The position numbers and the translations under genes are program-made. Below are positions 16,003 to 25,248 of a stretch of DNA of 64,000 nt, piece after piece. Source of the DNA: Serpens sp964410065. GTDB lineage: Bacteria; Pseudomonadota; Gammaproteobacteria; Pseudomonadales; Pseudomonadaceae. The number at the start of each line of letters is the position of its first letter. Within the stretch, counting starts at the first letter, position 1. Location of the stretch: positions 1 to 64,000 of the forward strand of contig CAYPFO010000007.1 in NCBI GenBank assembly GCA_964410065.1, given 5' to 3'. Under the pieces are notes generated by a model that ran no database searches, had not been told where the DNA came from, and saw only the letters and a list, made by a program, of their open reading frames with translations.

Positions 16003-18078
16003 TTATACCTGGCCATAATGTTGTCCATGGCGCAGCCATCGCTCCAATAGTGGACTGACATGCTGGGGCCAATGGGCCAGCAGCGCCTGGGCCGCATCGC
16101 GCACGGCCGGCAGGAGGTCGGCGTCGCGCATTAAATCGGCGACTTTGAACTGCAAAAGGCCGGTTTGCCGGGTGCCCAGCATTTCGCCCGGGCCGCGCAG
16201 TTCCAGATCTTTTTCGGCGATGACGAAGCCATCGGTGGTTTCGCGCATGATAGCCAGCCGTTCGCGGCCCAATTGCGACAACGGCGCGTGGTAGAGCAGC
16301 ACGCAGTGGCTGGCGGCGCTGCCACGACCGACCCGGCCGCGCAGCTGATGCAGCTGAGCAAGACCCAGGCGCTCGGGATTCTCGATGATCATCAGGCTGG
16401 CATTGGGTACGTCGACACCCACTTCGATCACCGTGGTGGCGACCAGTAATTGCAGCTCGCCCCGTTTGAACTCATCCATTAGCGCCGCTTTTTCAGCCGG
16501 CTTCATGCGTCCGTGTACCAATCCGACACGCAGTTCGCCCAGGGCCGACGTGAGTTCCTCAAAACTGGTCTCGGCCGCCTGGCAGGTGAGCTCTTCGGAC
16601 TCTTCGATGAGGGTGCATACCCAGTAGGCCTGACGGCCTTCCAGGCAGGCGGCGCGCACCCGCTCGACGACCTCGATGCGCCGGCTATCGGCGATCACCA
16701 GGGTATTCACCGGCGTGCGCCCCGGTGGCAGCTCGTCGAGAATCGAGGTGTCCAGGTCGGCGTAGGCGCTCATGGCCAGCGTGCGCGGAATCGGCGTGGC
16801 GGTCATGATCAACTGATGCGGGCAGAGCCGCCCGTCGACGCCCTTCTGGCGCAGCGCCAGACGTTGCTGCACGCCGAAGCGGTGCTGTTCATCGATGATG
16901 GCCAGGGCCAGGCGCGGGAAACGCACCTCTTCCTGAAACAGCGCGTGGGTGCCGACGACCATGGGCGCACCGTCGGCGATGCGCTCCAAAGCGCTGGCGC
17001 GGGCCTTGCCTTTAAGCTTGCCGGCCAGCCAGGCGACTTCAATGCCGAGCGGCTCCAGCCATTTGCTGAAATTGATAAAGTGCTGTTCGGCGAGAATTTC
17101 GGTGGGTGCCATCAGCGCCACCTGATAACCGGCTTCCAGCGCTTGCAAGGCGGCCAGCGCGGCGACCACGGTCTTGCCTGCGCCCACATCGCCTTGCACC
17201 AGGCGCAACATGGGTTCTCGCTGGCTCAGGTCGTAAGCGATTTCGGTCCCAACGCGTTGTTGTGCGCCGGTGGGCGAGAACCCCAGGTTCTGCAGAAACA
17301 GTTGTGGCAGGCGCTTGGCAACTGGCAATGCCGGTGCGGCTTGCGCACGCACCTGCTCGCGCAGGCGCTGCAGCGACAGCTGGTGGGTGAGTAGTTCTTC
17401 GAAGGCTAGGCGGCGCTGAGCCCAGTGCTGGCCCTCGGCGAGTTCGTCCAGGTCCGCGTCCGGTGGCGGGCGATGCAAGTAGCGGATCGCCTCGTCCAGC
17501 GCGCCCAGGCGGTAGTCGCGGGCCAGTTCGAGGGGCAGCCAGTCCGGCAAACTCTGCGGGCCGAGGCGCGCCAAGGCCTGTTCGCTAAGCGTGCGCAGGC
17601 GTTGCTGGGTCAGGCCTTCGGTGCTTGGGTAGATGGGCGTCAGGGTCTGTTCCACTGGCGCGGGTTCATTGCCGCTCAGGGCGCGGTATTCAGGGTGATA
17701 AATTTCCAGGCCGGTGGCGCCGGGACGCACTTCGCCATAACAGCGCAACGCCGTGCCGCGCTTCATGCCGTCCTTTTGCGCCTGGCTAAAATGGAAAAAG
17801 CGCAGGGACAAGCCGCCGCTGCCGTCATGCAGGCGTACCAATAGGCTGCGTCGTCGGCCCATGACCACGTCGACACCGGCGACCACGCCTTCGATCACCG
17901 CGTCCTGGCCGGGGCGCAGGGCACCGATCGGAGTAATGCGGGTGCGGTCCTGATAGCGCAGCGGCAGATGGAACAGCACGTCCTGGAGGGTTTCCAGACC
18001 CACCTTGGCAAGTTTTTCCGCCAGTGCCGCACCCACCCCTTTCAGGGTGGTCACCGGCACCTGGGATAATTCGTTCAT
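16003..18078 (-). CDS. recG: ATP-dependent DNA helicase RecG
   Basis: Branched-DNA helicase that reverses stalled forks and processes Holliday junctions and R-loops. The 691-residue length is standard. N-terminal wedge/OB domain (about 1-170, QDRTRITPIGALRPGQDAVIEG), Walker A GDVGAGKT, DEQH box (IIDEQHRFGV), motif III MTATPIPRT, and motif VI QLRGRVGRG are all present. The start ATG overlaps the oxyR stop by four bases (ATGA, 18075-18078), so oxyR-recG form one unit. Confidence 0.98.
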   Translation of the reverse strand: MNELSQVPVTTLKGVGAALAEKLAKVGLETLQDVLFHLPLRYQDRTRITPIGALRPGQDAVIEGVVAGVDVVMGRRRSLLVRLHDGSGGLSLRFFHFSQAQKDGMKRGTALRCYGEVRPGATGLEIYHPEYRALSGNEPAPVEQTLTPIYPSTEGLTQQRLRTLSEQALARLGPQSLPDWLPLELARDYRLGALDEAIRYLHRPPPDADLDELAEGQHWAQRRLAFEELLTHQLSLQRLREQVRAQAAPALPVAKRLPQLFLQNLGFSPTGAQQRVGTEIAYDLSQREPMLRLVQGDVGAGKTVVAALAALQALEAGYQVALMAPTEILAEQHFINFSKWLEPLGIEVAWLAGKLKGKARASALERIADGAPMVVGTHALFQEEVRFPRLALAIIDEQHRFGVQQRLALRQKGVDGRLCPHQLIMTATPIPRTLAMSAYADLDTSILDELPPGRTPVNTLVIADSRRIEVVERVRAACLEGRQAYWVCTLIEESEELTCQAAETSFEELTSALGELRVGLVHGRMKPAEKAALMDEFKRGELQLLVATTVIEVGVDVPNASLMIIENPERLGLAQLHQLRGRVGRGSAASHCVLLYHAPLSQLGRERLAIMRETTDGFVIAEKDLELRGPGEMLGTRQTGLLQFKVADLMRDADLLPAVRDAAQALLAHWPQHVSPLLERWLRHGQHYGQV

Positions 18079-19007
18079 GCCGGCTCGGTGGCCGCCGGAC
18101 TGGGCGAACGACTGACCGAGCAGAGGCGAATCGAGTCCATCAGCACTTCGATGGCCTTGGGACGCGGAAAACTGGCCCGCCAGGCGATGGCGACCGTGCG
18201 GTAGGGAACCGGTGGCGTCATCGGGCGGATATCGATCACGCCCGGCGCATAGTGATGACTGTTGACGGCCGACAACGGCAGGACGGAGATACCCAGCCCC
18301 GAGGCGACCATATGGCGGATGGTTTCCAGCGAGCTGGACTCGACCGTGGTGTGATTGGCGGCTTCGCCTCGGCGAGTGGTCGGGCAGGCTTCAAGGACCT
18401 GATCACGGAAGCAGTGGCCTTCACCCAGCAGCAGCAGACTTTTGTCATTGAGCGCGGAGGCGTCGATGGTTTCTTTCTGGGACCAGGGATGCCCGCTGGG
18501 CATCAGCACGTAAAACGGCTCGTCATACAACGAGCGAGTCAGTACGTCGGCTTCCTGGAAGGGCAGGGCGATGATGATCGCATCCAGTTCCCCGGTGCGC
18601 AGTTTGTCGCGCAGGACATGGGTAAAGTTTTCTTCGATGTACAGCGGCATGTCCGGGGCCACGCGGTGCAGCTGGGGAATCAGGTGCGGGAACAGGTACG
18701 GGCCAACGGTATAGATAGCGCCTACCTTGAGCGGAGCGGCCAATTGGTTCTTGCCTGCCTGGGCAAGCTCGCGAATGCCTTGGGCCTGTTCGAGCACTTT
18801 TTGCGCCTGGGCCACGATACCTTCGCCGACAGGGGTGACGCGTACCGCGCTCTTGCTGCGTTCGAAAATCAACACGCCCAGTTCGTCTTCAAGCTTTTTC
18901 ACGCCTACGGACAACGTGGGCTGGCTGACATGACAGCGTTCGGCGGCGCGGCCGAAATGCTGTTCTTGGGCGAGGGTAACGATATAGCGCAGTTCAGTGA
19001 GGGTCAT
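18075..19007 (-). CDS. oxyR: Hydrogen peroxide-sensing LysR regulator OxyR
   Basis: LysR-type activator of catalase and peroxidase genes. Starting at MTLTELRYIV (ATG 19007) gives 310 residues, the length in other pseudomonads; a further in-frame start at 19025 adds six unlikely residues. Helix-turn-helix at about 18-40 (RAAERCHVSQPTLSVGVKKL). The redox cysteines C199 (GEGHCF) and C208 (LEAC) are at the canonical positions. OxyR and RecG overlap by four bases, an arrangement known in Pseudomonas where peroxide defence also needs RecG. Confidence 0.97.
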   Translation of the reverse strand: MTLTELRYIVTLAQEQHFGRAAERCHVSQPTLSVGVKKLEDELGVLIFERSKSAVRVTPVGEGIVAQAQKVLEQAQGIRELAQAGKNQLAAPLKVGAIYTVGPYLFPHLIPQLHRVAPDMPLYIEENFTHVLRDKLRTGELDAIIIALPFQEADVLTRSLYDEPFYVLMPSGHPWSQKETIDASALNDKSLLLLGEGHCFRDQVLEACPTTRRGEAANHTTVESSSLETIRHMVASGLGISVLPLSAVNSHHYAPGVIDIRPMTPPVPYRTVAIAWRASFPRPKAIEVLMDSIRLCSVSRSPSPAATEPA

Positions 19008-19185
19008 AGCGAATATCCATTGCAATGACCTTAAGCATAGCCCCTGTCTTGTTTGGAACCAACCGCCGGCGGGCCGCAGGTGGCGCGAAAACGCAGCGGC
19101 AGACGGCTAACAACTGCTGTAGAACGAACTCAGGTCCTGACGGCTGGAACCCATCAGAATGCAAAACGCTTCAGCGTGGCGCTGT

Positions 19186-19965
19186 TTACCCCCGCTCCAG
19201 CGAGTAAACGAATGGCGCAACCACTTCCATACTGCCGTTCTTCAATAGCTCGGGCGGTGGCGGTGGCAGTGGCTGGGCACGGCGGATCATTTGCAAGGTG
19301 GCACGGTCCAGCGAGGGACTGCCGGAGCGACCGACCAGCTCATGGCTGAGAACCTGGCCGCGCGCATCGATCACGAAGCGCACCTGGACTACGCCTTCCT
19401 GGCCGCGCCGCCGAGCATCGTTGGGGTAACGCTTGTAGCGGTTCAGGTGACCGAGCAAGCGGCTCTCCCAGCTCGGCTGTCCCTGGGTAGCCTGGGTATT
19501 GGCCGAGAGCTGCGACGACGATTCGGGCGCACGGGCCTGTTGGCTCGGCTTGGCCGGCGGCGTTTCCACCGGCGGTGTCGGGGTGGGCTCGGGTTCTGGC
19601 TCTGGCTCGCGTGGCAACGGCTTGGGCTCGGGGGGCTTGGGCTTGGGCGGTTTCGGCTTGGGCTTGGGCTTGGGTTTTGGCGGCGGTGGCAGGGCAATTT
19701 CCGGCTCGGGCGCCTCGGCCAGCTTGGGCAATTCAGGCTCAGGCTCAGGTTCCGGCTCAGGTTCTTGCGGGCGCGGCGGTGGTGTCGGGCTGGGCGCTTC
19801 GGGAGTCGGCGCCAGCTCCAGCATCATCGCTGGGGGCGGCAAATCGGCCAAGGGCGCAGCCTGAGGCTGCCAGTACAGCGACCAAAGGGCCAGGCCGACA
19901 TGGATGCCGAGTACCAGCAGCAGGCTGAGGCTCCAGTGAGTCAGTTTTCGCGCGCTGCTGCTCAT
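19186..19965 (-). CDS. tonB: TonB energy-transducing protein
   Basis: Inner-membrane-anchored periplasmic protein that passes proton-motive energy to TonB-dependent outer-membrane receptors. Of 259 residues, the N-terminal membrane anchor is at about 12-30 (SLSLLLVLGIHVGLALWSLYW). A long Pro-rich spacer at about 52-135 alternates Glu-Pro runs with Lys-Pro runs (PEPEPEPEPELPK; PKPKPKPKPPKPKPP). The C-terminal TonB fold at about 165-259 contains YKRYPNDARRRGQEGVVQVRF. The start overlaps the exbD stop by four bases. Gene order exbB-exbD-tonB next to oxyR matches P. putida. Confidence 0.96.
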   Translation of the reverse strand: MSSSARKLTHWSLSLLLVLGIHVGLALWSLYWQPQAAPLADLPPPAMMLELAPTPEAPSPTPPPRPQEPEPEPEPEPELPKLAEAPEPEIALPPPPKPKPKPKPKPPKPKPPEPKPLPREPEPEPEPTPTPPVETPPAKPSQQARAPESSSQLSANTQATQGQPSWESRLLGHLNRYKRYPNDARRRGQEGVVQVRFVIDARGQVLSHELVGRSGSPSLDRATLQMIRRAQPLPPPPPELLKNGSMEVVAPFVYSLERG

Positions 19966-20387
19966 TGCTGGCCGACCGTCTCCAGGCCCACCAGGCCAAT
20001 CTTCAGGTAGCCGGCGGCGCGCAGGCCGTCCATGACCTCCATGAGGTTGCCGTAGTCCAGGGCGCTGTCCCCGCGCAGAAAAATCGTGGTGTCTTTTTTA
20101 CCCTGGGTGGCGCCGTCCAGCGCCGTGCCCAGTTGCTCAAGGCTGATCTCGTCGTTGCCAAGGAACAGGCTGTGATCTTCCTTGATGCTCAGGTAGACCG
20201 GTTTGTCCGGGCGCGGCGCGGGTTTGGCGGCAGCAGCCGGCAGGTCAAGCTTGACGTCCACGGTGGCTAGCGGGGCGGCCACCATGAAGATGATCAGCAG
20301 CACCAGCATCACGTCGATGAAAGGCGTTACGTTGATTTCACTGGCTTCGGCGAGATCGTCGTTTCCTTCCTTCAGGTGCAAGCCCAT
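19962..20387 (-). CDS. exbD: Biopolymer transport protein ExbD
   Basis: A 141-residue component of the ExbB-ExbD proton motor for TonB. One membrane helix (about 24-44, FIDVMLVLLIIFMVAAPLA) carries the essential acidic residue D25 in TPFIDVML, followed by a periplasmic domain. It overlaps tonB by four bases and starts three bases after the exbB stop, so the three form a tightly coupled operon. Confidence 0.97.
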   Translation of the reverse strand: MGLHLKEGNDDLAEASEINVTPFIDVMLVLLIIFMVAAPLATVDVKLDLPAAAAKPAPRPDKPVYLSIKEDHSLFLGNDEISLEQLGTALDGATQGKKDTTIFLRGDSALDYGNLMEVMDGLRAAGYLKIGLVGLETVGQQ

Positions 20388-20390
20388 GGG

Positions 20391-21383
20391 TTAGCCCACC
20401 TTGACCACGTGAGGCTGCGGGCTGCGCTCGCCGGAGGATTGATGGTCCTGATCGCGGCTGACCAGCAGCAGGACTTGCGCTGCGGCATCGCCGACCTGTG
20501 CCTTGTAGGCGGCGATCGAGCGAGCGAAAACGTTGTAGATGATCACTGCGGGAATGGCCGCGACCAGGCCCAGGGCGGTGGCCAGCAGTGCTTCGGCGAT
20601 ACCCGGAGCCACCACGGCGAGGTTGGTGGTCTGGGTCTTGGCGATACCGATGAAGCTGTTCATGATTCCCCACACGGTGCCGAACAGTCCGATGAACGGC
20701 GATGTCGACCCGATAGTGGCAAGTACACCGGTACCCTGACTCATTTCCCGGCCGCTGGCGGCCACCAGGCGGTCCAGGCGAAAACCGACGCGCTCCTTGA
20801 TGCCTTCCTTGTCGGCGTGCTTGCCGGACAGGTTCAACTCGTCCTGGGCATCTTCGATCAGTACGCGAGTAAAGCTGTGTGCTTCACGGGATTGCTCTGC
20901 GGCCTGCTTGAGGCTGCGAGCTTTCTTCATCTCCAGCGCTTCGCGGCGCAGCAGGCGTTTGGCGCGCATCAACTCAAGGCCTTTGGCGATGCCGATGGTC
21001 CAGGTGATGATGGAGGCGAGGATCAAGCCGATCATCACGGCTTTAACGACGATGTCGGCGCCTTGGTACATGCCCCAGGGCGACAGGTCATGACTCAGGC
21101 CGTGGGCCACTTCTGCCGACGGTTGCGGGGTCTCAGCCGGCGCGTCTGGCGAGCCGGCTTGCGCTTCAGACGTGCTGTCGGCGGGCGAGGCGGCATCCGG
21201 GGCCGGTGTGGGCAGAGCCGTTGAAGTCGCTGTGCTTTCCTGCGCGGTCGGGGCGGGCACAGCTGCAGGTTCGGCAAACACCTGGGTTGGCAGGATCAGC
21301 AGGCTGAATACGGCAGCCAGCAAAACGCTCGAGTGGCGTGGGGAGTGAACCCGGGGTTGGGCGCGGAAGAGCGAAGATTTCAT
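20391..21383 (-). CDS. exbB: TonB-system energizer ExbB, long form with N-terminal exported extension
   Basis: MotA/TolQ/ExbB-type proton channel subunit, 330 residues from MKSSLFRAQP (ATG 21383). A signal peptide (about 10-38, LLAAVFSLLILPTQVFA) and an Ala/Pro-rich periplasmic stretch (about 39-95) precede three membrane helices. The conserved channel segment is LATIGSTSPFIGLFGTVWGIMNSFIGI. Such an extension is usual for the P. putida-type ExbB. The first gene of exbB-exbD-tonB; a weak Fur-box-like sequence lies upstream. Confidence 0.95.
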   Translation of the reverse strand: MKSSLFRAQPRVHSPRHSSVLLAAVFSLLILPTQVFAEPAAVPAPTAQESTATSTALPTPAPDAASPADSTSEAQAGSPDAPAETPQPSAEVAHGLSHDLSPWGMYQGADIVVKAVMIGLILASIITWTIGIAKGLELMRAKRLLRREALEMKKARSLKQAAEQSREAHSFTRVLIEDAQDELNLSGKHADKEGIKERVGFRLDRLVAASGREMSQGTGVLATIGSTSPFIGLFGTVWGIMNSFIGIAKTQTTNLAVVAPGIAEALLATALGLVAAIPAVIIYNVFARSIAAYKAQVGDAAAQVLLLVSRDQDHQSSGERSPQPHVVKVG

Positions 21384-21448
21384 GCGGGCCGGACCTACGC
21401 GTGAGAGCAAGACAGTTCAGCGCGAGACGCTGAAGCGGAATGGCCGGC

Positions 21449-21467
21449 ATTATTGCAATTAATTCTC
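21449..21467. promoter_or_regulatory. Weak Fur-box-like site between exbB and the epimerase gene
   Basis: The stretch ATTATTGCAATTAATTCTC is AT-rich against a GC-rich background and matches about 10 of 19 Fur-box positions on the minus strand. It lies 66 bases upstream of exbB. Iron control of exbBD-tonB is expected from the family, but the match itself is weak. Confidence 0.3.
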
Positions 21468-21563
21468 GTTCGTCAAAGGGCTAAATCGATTAGCGGCTGC
21501 GTGGAGTGGCTTGCTATAGCTCGCAATGGCCTAATGTTTCCAGCTTTGTTAATGGAGAAGATT

Positions 21564-22424
21564 ATGACCAATGCCCCTGCTTTGCTGATTGCCGGCTGTG
21601 GCGATATCGGTTCTCGGGTCGGCTTGCGCCTGGCCGCACAGGGCTGGCGCGTGCAGGGTTTGCGGCGTCATGTCGCAGGCTTGCCGTCGGCTATTCAGCC
21701 CCTCGCTGCCGACCTGGCCTCACCGCGCTGCCCAGAGGACTGGCCGAAAACGGCGCCGGATTATGTGTTGTACGCCGTGGCTGCCCAGCAGCGGGATGAA
21801 GCCGGCTATCGCGCCGCCTATGTCGAGGGGCTGCGAAATCTGCTCGGTTGGCTGGAGCAACGTGGTCAGCGGCCGCGGCGACTCTTGTTCGTTTCCAGTA
21901 CGGCCGTCTATGGCCAGCAGGCTGGCGAGTGGGTGGATGAACAGTCGCTGTGCGCGCCGAGCGGCTTTAACGGGCAGGTCATGCTCGAGGCCGAGCAAGT
22001 GGCGCTCGGCAGCGGCGTGCCGGCTAGCGTCGTGCGTCTTGCGGGTCTGTACGGTCCGCACAGTCGCATGCTGCTGGATCAAGCGCGTGCCGGGCTGCGG
22101 GTGCAGAGTGAGCCGCCCCTGTTTGCCAATCGCATCCATCGCGACGATGCCGCCGGCTTGCTGGCTTTTTTGCTGCAGGCCGATGCGCAAGGTACGGTGC
22201 TGGACGACTGCTATCTGGGCGTGGACGACGAGCCGGCGGCCTTGCATGAGGTGATGGCCTGGCTGCGCGACCAGTTGGGTGTCCAGCACTGGGCTGAGCA
22301 GGCGTTGGGGCGGCGCGCCGGCAGCAAGCGCTGTAGCAACGCGCGGGCTCGAGCGCTGGGCTGGCGACCGGAGTATCCAAGCTACCGGGAAGGCTATGCC
22401 GCGTTACTGACGCAGGGCGTGTAA
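21564..22424 (+). CDS. NAD(P)-binding SDR/epimerase-like protein (YeeZ type)
   Basis: A 286-residue extended short-chain dehydrogenase/epimerase-like protein. The Rossmann motif is at the N-terminus as LLIAGCGDIGSRVGLRLA (GxxGxxG form), with the sugar-epimerase-type LFVSSTAVYG segment near residue 110-120 and RLAGLYGP near 160. The usual YxxxK is not clear, so catalysis is uncertain. ATG 21564 follows GGAGAAG; the frame is open further upstream but without a site. Divergent from exbB and followed by a hairpin terminator. Substrate unknown. Confidence 0.85.
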   Translation: MTNAPALLIAGCGDIGSRVGLRLAAQGWRVQGLRRHVAGLPSAIQPLAADLASPRCPEDWPKTAPDYVLYAVAAQQRDEAGYRAAYVEGLRNLLGWLEQRGQRPRRLLFVSSTAVYGQQAGEWVDEQSLCAPSGFNGQVMLEAEQVALGSGVPASVVRLAGLYGPHSRMLLDQARAGLRVQSEPPLFANRIHRDDAAGLLAFLLQADAQGTVLDDCYLGVDDEPAALHEVMAWLRDQLGVQHWAEQALGRRAGSKRCSNARARALGWRPEYPSYREGYAALLTQGV

Positions 22425-22449
22425 TTCCAGAAGGATGGTTGTGATGCGT

Positions 22450-22489
22450 GAAGGCCCCCTCCACCGATCAACCGTTGAAGGGGGCCTTC
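22450..22489. terminator. Hairpin terminator between convergent epimerase gene and ridA
   Basis: A perfect 11-base stem GAAGGCCCCCT / AGGGGGCCTTC (22450-22460, 22479-22489) closes an 18-base loop 26 bases after the epimerase stop. There is only a short pyrimidine tail. It probably serves both converging transcripts. Confidence 0.7.
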
Positions 22490-22565
22490 TCAGCAGGCTG
22501 CGCTGCGCATCAGCCCGAGACGCCACGATCACCTGCAGGCGAAGCCCTGCAGGCAGAGGGCGTGC

Positions 22566-22946
22566 TTATTCGACGACCAGGATGGCGTCCATTTCCACCA
22601 GCGAACCCTTGGGCAGGCTGTTGATGCCGATGGCGGCGCGGGCCGGATAGGGCTGCTGGAAGTAACGGCCCATGATCTCGTTGAGCTGGCCGAAGTTGGC
22701 CAGGTCGGTCAGGTAGATGTTCAGCTTGACGACGTCGGCCAGCGAGCCGCCGGCGGCTTCGGCAACCGACTTGAGGTTTTCAAAGACCTGCACGGTCTGC
22801 GCTTCGAAGCCCTCGACCAGTTCCATGGTCTTCGGGTCCAGCGGGATCTGCCCGGACATGTAGACGGTGTTGCCGGCCTTGATGGCCTGGGAATAGGTGC
22901 CGATGGCGGCGGGAGCCTTGTCGGAGGTGATGACGGTCTTGCTCAT
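22566..22946 (-). CDS. ridA: RidA family enamine/imine deaminase
   Basis: A 126-residue protein of the RidA/YjgF/YER057c family, which hydrolyses reactive 2-aminoacrylate and other enamines made by PLP enzymes. Family features: AIGTYSQAIKAGNTVYMSGQIP near the N-terminus, the substrate-binding arginine in YPARAAIGINSLPKGSLVEMDAI near 105, and the terminal acidic residue. The ATG at 22946 follows AAGGAGAT on the minus strand. It lies downstream of spoT, separated by a repeat element, a linkage known from E. coli and Pseudomonas. Confidence 0.96.
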   Translation of the reverse strand: MSKTVITSDKAPAAIGTYSQAIKAGNTVYMSGQIPLDPKTMELVEGFEAQTVQVFENLKSVAEAAGGSLADVVKLNIYLTDLANFGQLNEIMGRYFQQPYPARAAIGINSLPKGSLVEMDAILVVE

Positions 22947-22968
22947 GGAAATCTCCTTGGTGAAGGCA

Positions 22969-23067
22969 GCTTCAAGCGACGAGCTTAAAGCTGCAAGTAA
23001 AGGCGGTTATCGGGCTGCAGGCTGCACGTAGCTTTTACTTGAGGCTTGCAGCTGGAAGCTTGCCGCT
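22969..23067. repeat. Inverted repeat of the AGCTTGCAGCTTG family (ridA-spoT gap)
   Basis: The gap contains GAGCTTAAAGCTGCAAGTAA (22981-23000) and, in the opposite sense, TTTTACTTGAGGCTTGCAGC (23033-23052), giving imperfect long arms with the same AAGCTGCAAG core as the pstA-pstB repeat. It overlaps the end of spoT at its right side. Confidence 0.6.
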
Positions 23068-23071
23068 GATG

Positions 23072-25186
23072 TCAGGCCCTGACGCGGGTAATGCGCGTCA
23101 CGCCCATCAGAATGCGCAGCTTCTTGATGACCCGCGCCAGGTGTACACGGTCACGGACGCTGACCACCATCTGCACCACGCTCAGGCGGCCGTCGCGTTC
23201 GTCCATGCTGATCTTTTCGATGTTGCCATCGGCCGCGTTGACGCTGCCGGCGAGCAGGGCGATGAGCCCGCGCTGGTGTTCCAGCTCAACGCGCAATTCG
23301 ACGTTGAATTCGCCGCTGACATCCTTGGCCCAGGTCAGCGGGATGCATTTTTCCGGGTTGGTGCGGATTTCGGCGATGTTCTTGCACCCGTCCAGGTGCA
23401 CCACCATGCCCTTGCCGGCCGACAGGTGGCCGACAATCGGGTCACCCGGAATCGGCGTGCAGCACTTGGCGTAACTGAGCACCAAGCCTTCGGTGCCGCG
23501 AATGGCCAACGGGCCTTCCGCGGCGCTGGGCAATTGCTCATTGCTGTCGCCGGTGAGCAGACGACGGGCCACGACATAGGCCATGCGGTTGCCCAAGCCG
23601 ATTTCTTCGAGCAGGTCCTCGAGGACTTCCAGCTGATACGCGTCAAGCAACACCTGGAAACGTTCCGGGGCAATATGCTCCAGATCACTGTCAAAGCCGG
23701 CCAGCGCCTTGTTGAGCAGGCGTTCGCCGAGGCTGATCGACTCGGAGCGGCGCTGCTGCTTAAGGGCGTGGCGAATATGCGTGCGCGCCTTGCCGCTGAC
23801 CACGAAGTTCAGCCAGGCGGGATTTGGCCGGGTGCCGGGTGCGGTAACGATTTCCACCGTCTCGCCGCTTTCCAGTGGCTGCGACAGCGGCGCCAGGCGG
23901 CGATTGATGCGACAGGCGATGCAGCTGTTGCCAACGTCGGTGTGCACCGCATACGCAAAGTCGACCGCGGTGGAGCCTTTGGGCAGCTCCATGATGCGAC
24001 CCTTGGGCGTGAACACGTAGACCTCGTCGGGGAACAGGTCGATCTTCACGCTCTCGATGAATTCCAGCGAGTTGCCGGCGCGCTGCTGCAGCTCGAGGAT
24101 GCCCTTGACCCACTGACGGGCGCGGGCATGGCTGCTGCGTGGCGAATCGTCGCCGCGGGACTTGTACAGCCAGTGCGCGGCGATGCCGTTGTTGGCCATG
24201 TCCTCCATTTCCTGGGTGCGGATCTGGATCTCGATGGGCACCCCGTGCATGCCGAACAGCGTGGTGTGCAGCGACTGATAGCCGTTGGCCTTGGGAATCG
24301 CGATGAAGTCCTTGAAGCGCCCCGGCAGCGGCTTGTACAGGCTGTGCACGGCGCCCAGCACGCGGTAGCAGGTGTCGACCTTGTCGACCACGATGCGGAA
24401 GGCGTACACGTCCATGATCTCGGAGAACGCCTTGCGCTTGCCGCGCATCTTCTTGTAGATGCTGAACAGGTGCTTCTCGCGGCCACTGACCTCGCCCTCC
24501 AGGCCTTCACGCTCCAGGCAGTGGGTCAGCGATGCTTCGATCTTGTTGACGATTTCCTTGCGGTTGCCCCGCGCGCCGCGCACCGCTGCACGGATGCGTT
24601 CGCAGCGCATCGGGTACATGGCGTGAAAGCCAAGGTCCTCGAACTCGACGCGAATGTTGTGCATGCCCAGACGATTGGCGATGGGCGCGTAGATCTCCAG
24701 GGTTTCCTTGGCAATGCGCCGGCTCTTCTCGTGCGGCATGGCATCGAGGGTGCGCATGTTGTGCAGGCGGTCGGCGAGCTTGACCAGGATCACGCGAATG
24801 TCGCGGGCCATGGCCATGGCCATTTTCTGGAAATTTTCCGCTTGCGCCTCGGCTTTGGTCTCGAAGTTCATCTGGGTCAGCTTGCTGACCCCATCGACCA
24901 GTTCGGCGACGGTTTCGCCGAATTGCACGGTGAGCGCTTCCTTGGCGATGCCGGTGTCCTCGATCACATCATGCAGCATGGCGGCCATCAGGCTCTGATG
25001 GTCCATGTGCATTTCCGCGAGGATGTTGGCCACCGCCAGGGGATGGGTGACGTACGCTTCGCCGCTGCGCCGGCGCTGCCCGTCGTGGGCCTGCTCGGCG
25101 TAGTAATAGGCGCGGCGGACCAGATTGACCTGGTCCGGTCCCAGATAGGTCGACAACCTGTCGGCGAGGGTTTCAATACCGGGCAT
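23072..25186 (-). CDS. spoT: Bifunctional (p)ppGpp synthetase/hydrolase SpoT
   Basis: RSH-family enzyme controlling the stringent response, 704 residues. HD hydrolase domain (about 45-200) with MLHDVIEDT intact, which indicates active (p)ppGpp hydrolysis. Synthetase domain (about 230-350) with RFKDFIAIPKANGYQSLHTT. TGS domain (about 385-450, DEVYVFTPKGRIMELPKGST), then a helical/zinc-finger-like region (VLSYAKCCTPIPGDPIVG) and C-terminal ACT (about 625-704). It is downstream of rpoZ on the same strand, as in E. coli gmk-rpoZ-spoT. Confidence 0.98.
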   Translation of the reverse strand: MPGIETLADRLSTYLGPDQVNLVRRAYYYAEQAHDGQRRRSGEAYVTHPLAVANILAEMHMDHQSLMAAMLHDVIEDTGIAKEALTVQFGETVAELVDGVSKLTQMNFETKAEAQAENFQKMAMAMARDIRVILVKLADRLHNMRTLDAMPHEKSRRIAKETLEIYAPIANRLGMHNIRVEFEDLGFHAMYPMRCERIRAAVRGARGNRKEIVNKIEASLTHCLEREGLEGEVSGREKHLFSIYKKMRGKRKAFSEIMDVYAFRIVVDKVDTCYRVLGAVHSLYKPLPGRFKDFIAIPKANGYQSLHTTLFGMHGVPIEIQIRTQEMEDMANNGIAAHWLYKSRGDDSPRSSHARARQWVKGILELQQRAGNSLEFIESVKIDLFPDEVYVFTPKGRIMELPKGSTAVDFAYAVHTDVGNSCIACRINRRLAPLSQPLESGETVEIVTAPGTRPNPAWLNFVVSGKARTHIRHALKQQRRSESISLGERLLNKALAGFDSDLEHIAPERFQVLLDAYQLEVLEDLLEEIGLGNRMAYVVARRLLTGDSNEQLPSAAEGPLAIRGTEGLVLSYAKCCTPIPGDPIVGHLSAGKGMVVHLDGCKNIAEIRTNPEKCIPLTWAKDVSGEFNVELRVELEHQRGLIALLAGSVNAADGNIEKISMDERDGRLSVVQMVVSVRDRVHLARVIKKLRILMGVTRITRVRA

Positions 25187-25248
25187 GAGATTACCTCCTG
25201 CTGCCGGTGAGGATCCCGGTTACCGCGAGACGTCGACCAGGCATGATT

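Noticed and set aside
19560..19760. Repetitive GGCTCG/GGCTTGG-like DNA as a tandem repeat element
   Set aside because: It encodes the Pro-rich spacer of TonB; the repetition follows from the Glu-Pro and Lys-Pro protein sequence.
23039..25210. 723-codon open frame on the plus strand opposite spoT
   Set aside because: It lies wholly antisense to spoT, which has all RSH motifs. Long antisense frames are common in GC-rich Pseudomonas because stop codons are rare on the shadow strand. No recognisable domain or ribosome binding site.
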